DNA of 64,000 nucleotides. It comes from DASPHG01 sp035629775. GTDB taxonomy: Bacteria; Actinomycetota; Thermoleophilia; Solirubrobacterales; Thermoleophilaceae. Below, piece after piece: positions 17,053 to 24,878 of the stretch (its first letter is position 1; each line of letters opens with the position of its first letter). The position numbers and the translations under genes were made by a program. Location: the NCBI GenBank assembly GCA_035629775.1, contig DASPHG010000006.1, positions 21,461 through 85,460 on the forward strand, given 5' to 3'. Under the pieces are notes generated by a model. It made no database searches, had not been told where the DNA came from, and worked only from the letters and a program-made list of their open reading frames with translations.

Positions 17053-18243
17053 GTGAGGCGTGAGGCTACAGCCGCGTTCGCGGCGTCACGCGCGCTGGTG
17101 TACGCGATCGCCCTGTTCGCCGCGCTCTGGCTCGCCGCCGACGACAGCCCGAACGCGGCCAAGTTCGACGATCCGGAGCTGACTCATCCGTTCGGCGGGC
17201 TGGGCGACACGCTGTTCTCCCCACTCGCCCGGTGGGACGCCACGTGGTACCTCGAGATCGCGCGCGACGGCTACGAGGGCGGCGCCGACACCGCGTTCTT
17301 CCCGCTCTACCCGCTGCTCGTCCGGACGCTCGTCCTGCCGCACCCCTCCGAGGGCGCCCTGCTGGTGTCGGCGTACGTGGTCTCGCTCGCGTGCTTCCTG
17401 GGCGCGCTGTGGCTTCTAGCGCGGCTCGTCCGGCTCGAGCTGGGCCGTCCGGTGGCGGCCGCGACCGTGTGGCTCGTCGCCCTCTACCCGGCGTCGCTCT
17501 ACTTCGGCGCGCCGTACTCCGAGAGCCTCTTCCTGCTCGTCTCGGTCGGCGCGTTCTACGCCGCCAGGACCGACCGCTGGGCGCTGGCCGGGGCGCTGGC
17601 GGCGGCGGCCACCGCCACGCGCAGCGCGGGGATCGTCCTGCTCGTGCCGCTCGTGCTCATGTGGCTCGAGTCGCGCCCGAGACGTCCGTCCGGCGCGGCC
17701 TGGATCGCGCTCGCCCCGGCCGGCCTCGGCGCATACGCGCTGTACCTCGCCATCGCGCACGGCGACGCGCTGGCGTTCGCTGACGCGCAGGAGGCGTGGT
17801 ACCGGGAGTTCGCCGGCCCCTTCGTGGGCGTGTGGGACGGGGCGGTCGCCGCCTGGGACGGCGTGCGCCAGCTCGCGAGCGGCTCGCGCGAGACCGTCTA
17901 CTTCGAGCCGGCGGGCGGCGACCCGTTTCAGGTGGCGGCGATCAACGTGCTCCTGTTCGCGTTCCTCGTGGCCGGCGTAGTGGCGGTGGTCGGCGCGTTC
18001 CGGCGGCTGCCGCGGGCGTACGGGGCCTACGCACTGGCGGCGCTTGCGCTGCCGCTCTCCTACCCGGTCGCGCCGCAGCCCCTGATGTCGCTGCCGCGCT
18101 TCATGGCGGTCCTCTTCCCGCTTTTCGTCTGGCTCGCGCTGGTGGCGGAGGCGCGCGGCCGCACGCTCCACGTGGCGAGCGCCTTCGCGCTCGGCCTGGG
18201 CATGTTCACCACCCTGTTTGCGTCGTGGGAGTGGATCGCGTGA
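17053..18243 (+). CDS. PIG-V/GT-C-like mannosyltransferase, integral membrane
   Basis: The 396-residue protein has about ten hydrophobic segments and the signature loop of the PIG-V-like family, ARWDATWYLEIARDGY near residue 58. FFPLYPLLVR, YPASLYFGAPYSESLFLL and PRFMAVLFPLF follow. The family transfers mannose from dolichyl or polyprenyl phosphate mannose on the outer face of the membrane. The GTG at 17053 abuts the divergent MscS start; GTG at 17098 is a possible alternative giving a protein that begins in the first helix. Its stop overlaps the HAD gene (GTGA). Confidence 0.82.
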   Translation: MRREATAAFAASRALVYAIALFAALWLAADDSPNAAKFDDPELTHPFGGLGDTLFSPLARWDATWYLEIARDGYEGGADTAFFPLYPLLVRTLVLPHPSEGALLVSAYVVSLACFLGALWLLARLVRLELGRPVAAATVWLVALYPASLYFGAPYSESLFLLVSVGAFYAARTDRWALAGALAAAATATRSAGIVLLVPLVLMWLESRPRRPSGAAWIALAPAGLGAYALYLAIAHGDALAFADAQEAWYREFAGPFVGVWDGAVAAWDGVRQLASGSRETVYFEPAGGDPFQVAAINVLLFAFLVAGVVAVVGAFRRLPRAYGAYALAALALPLSYPVAPQPLMSLPRFMAVLFPLFVWLALVAEARGRTLHVASAFALGLGMFTTLFASWEWIA

Positions 18244-18932
18244 GCGCCGTGCGCTGCGTGACGCTCGACGTGTTCGGCACGCTGGTGGAGCTCGACTCGC
18301 CGGCTCCGTTGCTACGCGCGGAGATCGCGGATCGCACAGGCGTCGACGTCGGCGAGGAGCGGGCGGCGGAGGCGTTCGGGGCGGAGATCTCCTACTACCT
18401 CGCGCATCACCTCGAGGGAAGCGACATGGCGGGCGTCGAGCGGCTCCGCGACCGCTGCGCCGAGGAGATCCGGCGCGTGCTCGCCCTGGACGGCCTCGAC
18501 CACGCGACCGCGCGGGCGGCGATGCTGGCCGCCCTGCGGTTCCGCGCGTTCGCCGACGCGCTGCCGCTGCTCCGCGCGCTGCGCGACCGCGGCGTGCGCG
18601 TGGTCGCGGCGAGCAACTGGGACGCCTCACTGCCCGACACGCTCGAGCGCACCGGGTTGGCTCCGTATGTCGACGGAGCGGTGTCGTCGGCCGTCGTCGG
18701 CGCCGCGAAGCCGGACCCGGCGGTCTTCCGCGCGGCGCTGGCCGTCGCGGGATGCGAGCCCGGCGCGGCCTACCACGCCGGCGACTCGCCCGACGGCGAC
18801 GTGGCGGGCGCGCAGACCGCCGGGATCAGGGTTGCGCTGCTCGACCGCGACGGCGTCCTGCCCGATCCGCCCGGCGGGGTGCCGAAGCTCAGGTCGCTCG
18901 ATGAGCTGCCGTCCGTAATCTGGCCTGCTTGA
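18240..18932 (+). CDS. HAD-superfamily hydrolase
   Basis: The 230-residue protein has the HAD motifs: nucleophile Asp in TLDVFGTLV, Ser/Thr-like motif II in VVAASNWD, Lys in AAKPDPAVF, and the acidic motif IV in HAGDSPDGDVAGAQ. A helical cap of about 80 residues lies between motifs I and II. Such enzymes dephosphorylate small metabolites or act as haloacid dehalogenases in the cytoplasm. The GTG at 18240 overlaps the mannosyltransferase stop, and its own stop overlaps the TTG of the next gene, so all three are one operon. The substrate is not predictable. Confidence 0.9.
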   Translation: MSAVRCVTLDVFGTLVELDSPAPLLRAEIADRTGVDVGEERAAEAFGAEISYYLAHHLEGSDMAGVERLRDRCAEEIRRVLALDGLDHATARAAMLAALRFRAFADALPLLRALRDRGVRVVAASNWDASLPDTLERTGLAPYVDGAVSSAVVGAAKPDPAVFRAALAVAGCEPGAAYHAGDSPDGDVAGAQTAGIRVALLDRDGVLPDPPGGVPKLRSLDELPSVIWPA

Positions 18933-19795
18933 CCACCGGGCCCGAGATCCAGGCGGCCGTTCACGGCGGGGCGCCGCCGAACCCCCCGGAGTTCCCGGCG
19001 GGAGCCGAGACCCCGCCGCGCTGGCCGGTCTGGTACGCGCCGGTGGGATTCATCGGCGGCTTCACGGTGACGCTCGTCGTCTCGGTGTTCGTGGGGTTGA
19101 TCGCCGCGGCCGCCGGGGCGGACATCGAGGGCGAGACGCCGCCCGGCCTCGTTGTCGTCCTGACGCTGCTCCAGGCGCTCATCCTGTGCGGCACGGCGGT
19201 CGTGCTCGCCGCGCGGACGCGTCGGCCGCGGGCGTGGCACTTCGGCCTTCGCCGGGCGCGGTTCTGGCCCTCGCTCGGGTGGACCGCAGCGGGCTTCGGG
19301 GCATTCTTCGTGTTCGCGCTCGTCTACCAGGCGCTCGTGTCGCCGGAGGGCGAGCAGTCGGTGACCGAGGACCTGGGTGCCGACGAGAGCACCCTGGCGC
19401 TCGTGGGGGCGGGCATCGTGGTGATCGTCGTCGCCCCGATCGCGGAGGAGTTCTTCTTCCGCGGGTTCTTCTACCGCGCGCTGCGAACGCGGCTCGGCAT
19501 CGTGGTCGCCGCGACCATCGACGGCGTCGTCTTCGGCCTCATCCACTACACGGGATCGGAAACGCTCGAGCTCCTGCCCGTGCTCGCCGTGCTCGGGGTC
19601 GTCTTCTGCCTCGTCTACGAGCGGACCGGCACGCTGTACACGGCCATCGGGCTGCATGCGTTCAACAACGCGATCGCGTACGGCGTCGCGACGGACAGCG
19701 CGGAGGTCTCACTCATCGTCGGGCCGCTCATGCTCGCCGGCTGCATGGCGGCCCCGCGGCTCCTCCATCCCGCGCGCTCCCCGGCGCGCGCGTGA
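18929..19795 (+). CDS. CPBP-family intramembrane metalloprotease
   Basis: The 288-residue membrane protein has seven or eight hydrophobic segments and the three CPBP/Rce1 motifs: APIAEEFFFRG with the E-E-x-x-x-R site, FGLIH, and HAFNN. These residues bind zinc for proteolysis within the membrane, for example of prenylated proteins or bacteriocin-like substrates. The start is TTG at 18929, which overlaps the HAD stop (TTGA). A proline-rich cytoplasmic tail precedes the first helix. Confidence 0.9.
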   Translation: MTTGPEIQAAVHGGAPPNPPEFPAGAETPPRWPVWYAPVGFIGGFTVTLVVSVFVGLIAAAAGADIEGETPPGLVVVLTLLQALILCGTAVVLAARTRRPRAWHFGLRRARFWPSLGWTAAGFGAFFVFALVYQALVSPEGEQSVTEDLGADESTLALVGAGIVVIVVAPIAEEFFFRGFFYRALRTRLGIVVAATIDGVVFGLIHYTGSETLELLPVLAVLGVVFCLVYERTGTLYTAIGLHAFNNAIAYGVATDSAEVSLIVGPLMLAGCMAAPRLLHPARSPARA

Positions 19796-19819
19796 GGCCG
19801 GAGCATCGCCGTTCGCGGC

Positions 19820-19825
19820 TATTCT
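19820..19825 (+). promoter_or_regulatory. -10 box TATTCT, leaderless
   Basis: TATTCT ends 8 nt before the ATG at 19834, and there is no ribosome-binding site in the spacer. Confidence 0.55.
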
Positions 19826-19833
19826 CCGGCCCA

Positions 19834-20829
19834 ATGCGACGCCTTCCGCTCCTCCCGATTGCGCTCCTTGCTTCCCTTGCCGTGGCGCCGCCCGCGCTCG
19901 CCCAGGGTCCCAACCTGCCGATCAATCAGCCCGGCAAAAAGGCCAAGGCGAAGCCCGGGAAGGCGACGCTCACGTTCCGTGACGGCCTCCGCCGGAACGG
20001 CAACATGTTCCTGACACGCGGCCAGCGGGTCAAGCTGACCGGCAGCGCACGTCCCTTCGTCCCGGGCCAGTACGTGCGTGTCGAGCTGCGGCGCGATGGC
20101 CGGACGGTCCAGCGGAAGGTCAAGCGGCTCCGCAAGGCGCGCGGGGGCAAGGGCAAGTTCGCGGTCGCCTTCAAGCCGCGCCGCAGGGGTGTGCACTGGT
20201 TCCGGGTGAGCCATCGGCGCACCGCGAAGCAGCAGGCGTTCAGAACGCAGAAGCGGGCGCGCGTCCTGGACAACACCGCTAGCTCGGGTGCCCGCGGCAT
20301 CCAGGTCCGGATGCTCCAGAAGGGCCTGAGGCGGCAGGGCTACGGCGGTCTCGGGACGAGCGGCTACTACGGACCGGCCACCGCGCGTGCGGTGCTGGCG
20401 TTCCGGAAGGTCAACAACCTCGGGCGCCTGATGCGGGCGAACCGCGAGGTGTTCCAGCGCGTGTTCGAGCGGCGCGGGACCTTCAAGCTGAAGTATCCGC
20501 GCGCGGGCAAGCACGTCGAGGCCGACCTCTCGCGCCAGGTGCTCGTGCTGGCGCGGAACGGCAGGGCCGAGCGGATCTACCACACCTCGTCGGGCAAGGC
20601 GTCGACCCCGACCGTCCTCGGCTCGTTCCGCTTCTACCGCAAGGATCGCGGCACCAACGGAGTCGGGATGGTCCACTCGAACTACTTCATCGGCGGCTAC
20701 GCGATCCACGGGTACCACTCGGTGCCCACGTATCCGGCGAGTCACGGTTGCCTGCGGGTGCCGATCGCGAACGCGCTCGGGATCTACAAGTGGATCAACC
20801 TCGGCGACAGGATCTTCGTTTACCGATGA
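19834..20829 (+). CDS. L,D-transpeptidase (YkuD) with peptidoglycan-binding domain
   Basis: The 331-residue exported protein has a signal peptide ending at ALAQG, a very basic Ig-like region, a peptidoglycan-binding domain (GIQVRMLQKGLRRQGY through GPATARAVLAF), and a C-terminal YkuD domain. The catalytic motif is HGYHSVPTYPASHGCLRV with the nucleophile Cys. It should form 3-3 cross-links in peptidoglycan or attach proteins to it. The ATG at 19834 is fixed by the signal peptide and the -10 box. It complements the class A PBP upstream. Confidence 0.94.
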   Translation: MRRLPLLPIALLASLAVAPPALAQGPNLPINQPGKKAKAKPGKATLTFRDGLRRNGNMFLTRGQRVKLTGSARPFVPGQYVRVELRRDGRTVQRKVKRLRKARGGKGKFAVAFKPRRRGVHWFRVSHRRTAKQQAFRTQKRARVLDNTASSGARGIQVRMLQKGLRRQGYGGLGTSGYYGPATARAVLAFRKVNNLGRLMRANREVFQRVFERRGTFKLKYPRAGKHVEADLSRQVLVLARNGRAERIYHTSSGKASTPTVLGSFRFYRKDRGTNGVGMVHSNYFIGGYAIHGYHSVPTYPASHGCLRVPIANALGIYKWINLGDRIFVYR

Positions 20830-20839
20830 CCGCCGCTAG

Positions 20840-21163
20840 TTGTCGTTCCTGATCGATCCGCCGCTGCTCGTCGCCGGTGGGGCCGCGTGCGCCCGGGCCG
20901 GTGGGGGCGATCGCGCGCGTGCATGCGCCGCGACGACGGGTGTCTTCTGGGCGGCCGGCGCGGCGTTCTACACCGACCGCCGGTGGACCCGGCCGGTCTC
21001 GCGGCTCTTCGGCTCGCGTGACGGTCAGGACTTCATGATCAACTCGGGCGTGCTCGACATCGGCTACCAGCCGCGGGCGGCCGGTACGCACGCGGCGGCG
21101 CTGGCCGCCTTCGCCACCTACCCGCTCTGGTTCTTGCTCGGATGGACGCTCGCGCGCGGCTGA
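20840..21163 (+). CDS. Small protein with C-terminal hydrophobic segment, unknown
   Basis: The 107-residue frame starts at TTG 20840, 10 nt after the transpeptidase stop, and overlaps the pyrE start by 22 nt. It has a hydrophobic N-terminal stretch, a central WTRPVSRLFGSRDGQDF segment and a hydrophobic C-terminus, so it may be membrane associated. I do not recognise a family. Tight spacing and the lack of any competing frame support a real gene, and the central segment resembles conserved protein rather than random frame. Confidence 0.5.
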   Translation: MSFLIDPPLLVAGGAACARAGGGDRARACAATTGVFWAAGAAFYTDRRWTRPVSRLFGSRDGQDFMINSGVLDIGYQPRAAGTHAAALAAFATYPLWFLLGWTLARG

Positions 21164-21693
21164 TCGCGGCGCTCCGCGAGCACGCGCTCGTGATGGGCGA
21201 GGTCACGCTGACGAGCGGCGCGACCGCGCAGTACTACGTGGACGCGAAGCGCGCGATCCTCATCCCGGAGGGGTTCCTCGCACTCGGCGAGCTGGTGGCG
21301 GCCGAGGCGCGCGATCTCGGCGCGACCGCTGTCGGGGGGATGACGATGGGGGCCGACCCGGTGGCCTGCGCCGCGCTCGCGGGCGGCGCCGACGTGAAGG
21401 CCTTCTTCGTCCGCAAGGAGCGCAAGGAGCACGGCCTGCAGCGCTGGGTCGAGGGCCCGCTCCTCGAGCCGGGCGAGCGGTGCCTCGTCGTCGAGGACGT
21501 CGTCACCACCGGCGGCTCGACGGTGCGCGCGATCGAGCGCGTCCGCGCGGAGGGCTTCACGATCGCGGGCGTGGTCAGCGTGCTCGACCGGCTTGCCGGC
21601 GGCGGCGAGGCGATCGAGGTGGCGGCGGACGCGCCCTACCGGCCGCTCACGACGATCGACGACGTCTACCCGGATCGCCCGGACCGCGCCTAG
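21142..21693 (+). CDS. pyrE: Orotate phosphoribosyltransferase
   Basis: The 183-residue protein is a type I phosphoribosyltransferase with the PRPP-binding signature VVEDVVTTGGST and the orotate-site features FFVRKERKEHG and GGMTMGADP. It converts orotate and PRPP to orotidine monophosphate in pyrimidine synthesis. Length is normal. The ATG overlaps the preceding small gene by 22 nt. The gene ends at a convergent overlap with a lipoprotein gene. No other pyr genes are in the window. Confidence 0.95.
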   Translation: MDARARLIAALREHALVMGEVTLTSGATAQYYVDAKRAILIPEGFLALGELVAAEARDLGATAVGGMTMGADPVACAALAGGADVKAFFVRKERKEHGLQRWVEGPLLEPGERCLVVEDVVTTGGSTVRAIERVRAEGFTIAGVVSVLDRLAGGGEAIEVAADAPYRPLTTIDDVYPDRPDRA

Positions 21694-22277
21694 CCCCGCG
21701 GCGCGCGGGCGCGAAGGCTCGCCAGCATCACGCCGAGCGGGCCGGAATGGACCGGCGCGGAGCCCAGGCGGGCGGAGAAGGCCACCACGGTGTAGGTGAC
21801 GCGGCCCGGCCGCCGGAAGGCGGTGACGCTGATCCGCTGGCGCCCGCCCGTGGCGGCGAGCGTGCCCGTGCCGTCGACTCGCCCGTTCGGATAGGGACTG
21901 CGAGGGACGGTCCGTGCCCGCGTGGCTCGAACCCGGCGGAACGCCGGCAGCGCCCTGAAGGCGCGCCGCGCGTAGCGGGGGGCGGGGGTCGTCCGCCCGG
22001 GCTCGCTTCTGTCGGCGGCGACCGTGACGGCGAGCAGCCTGTCGCTCGAGCGGATCAGCGTCGCGCCCCGCCGGGTGCGCGCGGTCCACTCGCGCGGCAC
22101 CGACATCGTGAAACCGGCCGCCCGGTTCGCGAGCGTGCGCCAGCCAGGCGGGGGATCGGCGGGCGGGTCTCTGCGCTCGGTCGCCGGGTCGGGTGCGCCG
22201 GCGAACTCGTCATCCTCGTCGCATCCGCCGGCGAGCGCGATGGCGAGCGCGGCCAGGAGCGATGCGGTCGCACGCAC
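21690..22277 (-). CDS. Lipoprotein with PsbP/LpqN-like fold (tentative)
   Basis: The 195-residue protein has a lipobox (LAGGC, Cys19), an acidic/Pro-rich linker, and a domain that begins with AGFTMSVPREWTAR, a pattern seen in PsbP/LpqN-like secreted proteins of actinobacteria. It contains no recognised catalytic motif. The GTG start at 22277 is preceded by a -10 box 6 nt upstream. It ends in a 4-nt convergent overlap with pyrE. The family call is by pattern only. Confidence 0.65.
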   Translation of the reverse strand: MRATASLLAALAIALAGGCDEDDEFAGAPDPATERRDPPADPPPGWRTLANRAAGFTMSVPREWTARTRRGATLIRSSDRLLAVTVAADRSEPGRTTPAPRYARRAFRALPAFRRVRATRARTVPRSPYPNGRVDGTGTLAATGGRQRISVTAFRRPGRVTYTVVAFSARLGSAPVHSGPLGVMLASLRARAPRG

Positions 22278-22283
22278 CCGGCG

Positions 22284-22289
22284 AGGTTA
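22284..22289 (-). promoter_or_regulatory. -10 box TAACCT, leaderless
   Basis: On the minus strand TAACCT ends 6 nt before the GTG at 22277, and no ribosome-binding site is present. Confidence 0.5.
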
Positions 22290-22324
22290 TCCGCACGTCC
22301 AGCGTGAGCCTCAGGTCATTACAG

Positions 22325-22343
22325 CGGCCGCGAATCGCGGCCG
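22325..22343. repeat. Perfect 8-bp inverted repeat with AAT loop
   Basis: CGGCCGCG-AAT-CGCGGCCG lies about 30 nt before the pilin-like gene. It could be an operator or a hairpin in the leader. No T-run follows, so a terminator is unlikely. Confidence 0.4.
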
Positions 22344-22373
22344 ATACGCGGTCCTAAGCGAAGTTCCCAAACC

Positions 22374-22832
22374 ATGCCCTTCTCCCACCGCATCCGACGC
22401 GAGGACGGAATGACCCTTCTGGAGGTCCTGGCCGTCTGCGCGATCCTCGGCGTCCTCGCCGCGATCTCCTACACGCTTTTCTTCGGGCAGGACCAGAGCG
22501 CGTTGGACGCGCAGGCGAAGTCGAACGCGCGCAATCTGCTCTGGAAGGTCCACACGTGCTTCACGGCCACCGAGGACTACACCCTCTGCGACGAGCCGAC
22601 CGAGCAGGAGCCGCCCCCGGGAGTGATCTGGGGCGACCAGCCCGGCGAGACCGAGGTCGTGCGCGCGGAGACCTCGAAGTACAAGGTGACCGTCACCTCG
22701 CGCTCACGCGCAGCGACGAACGGGGCGAACCACACCTTCACCATCGTGAAGGAGCTGAACGGGAGCGATTCGCGCACGTGCGCGGCCGGCACCGACAACG
22801 ACGCCGGCGGCTGCAAGCGCGGCATCTGGTAG
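22374..22832 (+). CDS. Type IV pilin-like (prepilin) protein
   Basis: The 152-residue protein has a short leader ending in Gly (REDG) followed by MTLLEVLAVCAILGVLAA, the class III signal of type IV prepilins. It has Glu at position +5 of the mature protein and a single hydrophobic helix. The C-terminal globular part has four cysteines, enough for two disulphides. A prepilin peptidase would cut after the Gly for assembly into a pilus or pseudopilus. No assembly genes are nearby, so it is an orphan minor-pilin-type gene. Confidence 0.82.
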   Translation: MPFSHRIRREDGMTLLEVLAVCAILGVLAAISYTLFFGQDQSALDAQAKSNARNLLWKVHTCFTATEDYTLCDEPTEQEPPPGVIWGDQPGETEVVRAETSKYKVTVTSRSRAATNGANHTFTIVKELNGSDSRTCAAGTDNDAGGCKRGIW

Positions 22833-22842
22833 TCCGTCTCGA

Positions 22843-22859
22843 ATACCCGCGGGGGGTAT
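22843..22859. promoter_or_regulatory. Probable CsoR operator
   Basis: ATACCCGCGGGGGGTAT has ATACCC/GGGTAT arms and a GC-rich centre, as in known CsoR copper operators. It overlaps the -10 box of the csoR-like gene by three bases, which fits autorepression. Confidence 0.7.
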
Positions 22860-22862
22860 GCT
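22857..22862 (+). promoter_or_regulatory. -10 box TATGCT for the CsoR-family gene, leaderless
   Basis: TATGCT ends 7 nt before the ATG at 22870. The ATG at 22858 lies inside this box and cannot be the start if transcription begins here. Confidence 0.6.
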
Positions 22863-22869
22863 CTCCTGC

Positions 22870-23166
22870 ATGACAGCCACCTCTGCAAGACGCGGCTACT
22901 CGGCGACGAAGGACGAGCTCGCGAAACGCCTCCACCGGATCGAGGGCCAGGTTCGGGGCATCGAGAAGATGGTGGAGGACGACCGGTACTGCACGGACGT
23001 GCTGACCCAGATCGCCGCCGTTCAGTCCGCGCTCGACCGCGTGGCGCTGAGCCTCCTCGACGGGCATGCCCGCCACTGCGTGGTCGGTGGCCACGGCGAC
23101 GGCGAGCCCGAGGAGCTGACCGACGAGATGATGGGCGCCGTGGCGCGGCTCATGCGACGCGGCTGA
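22870..23166 (+). CDS. csoR: CsoR-family metal-sensing repressor
   Basis: The 98-residue four-helix protein matches DUF156/CsoR (LHRIEGQVRGIEKMVEDDRY). Its Cu(I) ligands are all present: Cys41, His66 and Cys70, with the same spacing (25 and 4) as mycobacterial CsoR. Copper binding should release it from the operator upstream. The ATG at 22870 is preferred over 22858, because the latter lies in the operator and -10 box. No copper ATPase, chaperone or oxidase is adjacent, so it is either autoregulatory or acts in trans. Confidence 0.9.
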   Translation: MTATSARRGYSATKDELAKRLHRIEGQVRGIEKMVEDDRYCTDVLTQIAAVQSALDRVALSLLDGHARHCVVGGHGDGEPEELTDEMMGAVARLMRRG

Positions 23167-23171
23167 CCGCG

Positions 23172-24152
23172 CTAACAGGGCGCGGCCACGGGCGGACGCG
23201 GGGGGAGGCGCGCGGCGAGCCATCTCGCCGCGTCGCTCAGCATCTGCGTGCCCGACTCGAACCCGCCGTCGTCGGCCGTCGCCGCCAGCGTGGCGACGAT
23301 GCCTCCTCGCCCGGGGTCGAGGTTCACGACGCCGATCTGGCGGACGAGGTACGCGCCGTCAACGCCGGGCCCCCAGCCGCCCTTGAACCGCGGCTGTCCC
23401 GGCATCTCCCCGAGCCCCCACCGCTGGCTCGGGACCACGCTCCCCATGAGGTCGAGCAGGTAGTCGGTGGTCTCGCGGTCCGCGAGGCACCCACCGGCGA
23501 GCGAGGACATGAACGCGTGCTGGGCCTCGAGCGACCACTCGGTCTGGCCGTAGGGGGAGAACCCGTCCCTCCCCTGGGTCGACACGACGGTGTTCGGATC
23601 TCCGGCCGCGCGTAGCACCTCCGTGACCGCCGCAGCCGCGCCGTCGACGCCGCCGTGCGTGGCGATCAGCCCGTTCCACAACTCCATCGCGGCGGCGTTG
23701 TCGGAGGCGGTCAGCGCGGCTGAGATCCAGGCCCGCTGCTGCGAGTCCAGGCGGCCGGGACCGCCCGCATCGTCGGTCACCCGCAGCGCGATCGGAACCT
23801 TGATCGTGGACCACGCCGCGCCGCTCTGCAGCGTCCCCAGCTTCTCGAGGCCGCCGTCACCAGCCGCCCCGACCGTCATGCCCAGCTCTCCGGGGAGCGA
23901 GTCCGCGAAGGCCTCGAACGCGCTGGCGTCGGCCGCGCTCATGATGTCGCCGGCGGGGGCCCGCTCCGCCGGCGTGGTTGCCTCCCGTTCGAGCCTGCGC
24001 TCCAGCGTGCGCTTTCTCTCCTCGAGCCGTTCGAGCCGCCGCTCGTCGGCCGGCGACGGGATGGCGGCCGAGTCGGTCGCCTCCGGGTCATCGCCGCAGC
24101 TCGCGAGGAGCACCGCCATCAGTGCGAGCAGGGAGAAGATCCGGGAAGACAT
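23172..24152 (-). CDS. Beta-lactamase-fold lipoprotein (serine hydrolase)
   Basis: The 326-residue protein has a lipobox (LLASC, Cys19), a charged coiled-coil segment at about 36-57, and a class A beta-lactamase-like domain with Ser115-Thr-Ile-Lys118, SDN at 150-152 and KGG at 257-259. The omega-loop Glu of true class A enzymes is not obvious. It may be a D,D-peptidase-like or non-catalytic penicillin-binding lipoprotein rather than an antibiotic-resistance enzyme. It is divergent from another coiled-coil lipoprotein gene. Confidence 0.8.
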   Translation of the reverse strand: MSSRIFSLLALMAVLLASCGDDPEATDSAAIPSPADERRLERLEERKRTLERRLEREATTPAERAPAGDIMSAADASAFEAFADSLPGELGMTVGAAGDGGLEKLGTLQSGAAWSTIKVPIALRVTDDAGGPGRLDSQQRAWISAALTASDNAAAMELWNGLIATHGGVDGAAAAVTEVLRAAGDPNTVVSTQGRDGFSPYGQTEWSLEAQHAFMSSLAGGCLADRETTDYLLDLMGSVVPSQRWGLGEMPGQPRFKGGWGPGVDGAYLVRQIGVVNLDPGRGGIVATLAATADDGGFESGTQMLSDAARWLAARLPPRPPVAAPC

Positions 24153-24159
24153 GGCGCTG

Positions 24160-24165
24160 ACGGTA
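24160..24165 (-). promoter_or_regulatory. -10 box TACCGT, leaderless
   Basis: On the minus strand TACCGT ends 7 nt before the ATG at 24152. It sits in the 37-nt divergent spacer next to the opposite -10 box. Confidence 0.5.
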
Positions 24166-24174
24166 TCTCGGGGT

Positions 24175-24180
24175 TATCGT
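24175..24180 (+). promoter_or_regulatory. -10 box TATCGT, leaderless
   Basis: TATCGT ends 9 nt before the ATG at 24190, with no ribosome-binding site. The two divergent -10 boxes are only 9 nt apart, so polymerases would compete. Confidence 0.5.
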
Positions 24181-24189
24181 GGACGCGAC

Positions 24190-24678
24190 ATGCCGGATAT
24201 CCGCAGATCGGTTTTTCTAGCGCTCGCGAGCGCGGTCCTCGTAGCGGGCTTCGGCGGGTGCGGCGGGGACGACTCGGAGGACGTGAGCGAGGAGCGGATC
24301 TCGCAGGAGCGGCGTGAGGCGGCGCAGATCGCCCGACAGGAGGAGCGGGTGAAGCAGCTCGAGCGGGAGCTCCGGGAGCGGCAACGAGGCGACGGCCAGG
24401 CCGCGCCGGAACCGGGGCCGGCGCCCAGCGCCCCGCCCTCCAGCGGGACCGCCCCGGCGGGCACGACGAGCTGCGGCGACGGCGTCTACGTCAACTCGGT
24501 CACGACGTGCCCATTCGCCCACAACGTCCGCGCGGAGTACAACTCGAGCGGCGGCAGCGGGGACATGACGGTCGAGGCATACAGCGCGGCCACCGGGCAG
24601 CGCTACGTCATGACGTGCTCAGGCGGAAGCCCGCACGTCTGCTTCGGCGGCAACGACGCCCGCATCTACTTCCCGTAG
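24190..24678 (+). CDS. Coiled-coil lipoprotein with small Cys-rich C-terminal domain
   Basis: The 162-residue protein has a lipobox (GFGGC), a charged helix of about 40 residues rich in Glu/Arg/Gln, a Pro/Ala/Ser linker, and a C-terminal domain of about 65 residues with four cysteines (SCGDGVYVN, TTCPFAHNV, MTCSGG, HVCFGG). The last domain resembles one found at the extracellular end of some actinobacterial membrane proteins. It should sit on the outer membrane face. No function is known. The start follows the -10 box and begins the signal peptide. Confidence 0.7.
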   Translation: MPDIRRSVFLALASAVLVAGFGGCGGDDSEDVSEERISQERREAAQIARQEERVKQLERELRERQRGDGQAAPEPGPAPSAPPSSGTAPAGTTSCGDGVYVNSVTTCPFAHNVRAEYNSSGGSGDMTVEAYSAATGQRYVMTCSGGSPHVCFGGNDARIYFP

Positions 24679-24688
24679 GCCCGCCGCG

Positions 24689-24800
24689 TCCTGAAGGCTG
24701 GATGCCCCCGGCAGGATTCGAACCGGATGTGAGCCGGGACGGCGAACGACGTCGCAGGTTCGCATCCTGAAGGCTGGATGCCCCCGGCAGGATTCGAACC
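24689..24800. repeat. 36-bp direct repeat containing the 3' end of tRNA-Arg
   Basis: Copies at 24689-24724 and 24765-24800 are identical over 36 bases, with a 76-nt period. The second is the T-arm and acceptor end of the intact tRNA plus 14 nt of its 3' flank; the first is an orphan fragment. The 40 nt between them hold no gene. It could be an att-type remnant of an integrated element or a local duplication. Confidence 0.8.
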
Positions 24801-24851
24801 TGCGACACCAGGTTTAGGAAACCTGTGCTCTATCCCCTGAGCTACGAGGGC
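24779..24851 (-). tRNA. tRNA-Arg (anticodon CCU)
   Basis: The 73-nt minus-strand gene folds as a cloverleaf. The acceptor stem GCCCTCG/CGGGGGC pairs with one G-U, the D-arm contains TAGCTCAGGGGATAGAGC, the anticodon loop TTCCTAA gives CCU, and the T-arm contains GGTTCGAATCC. The discriminator is A, as expected for tRNA-Arg. The 3' CCA is not encoded. It reads AGG codons. Confidence 0.95.
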
Positions 24852-24878
24852 GCTCGGCGAGCTTAGCCCTGGCCGGCT

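Noticed and set aside
23172..24152. Antibiotic-resistance beta-lactamase
   Set aside because: S-x-x-K, SDN and KGG are present, but no omega-loop Glu is visible and a coiled-coil lipoprotein linker suggests a cell-wall role.
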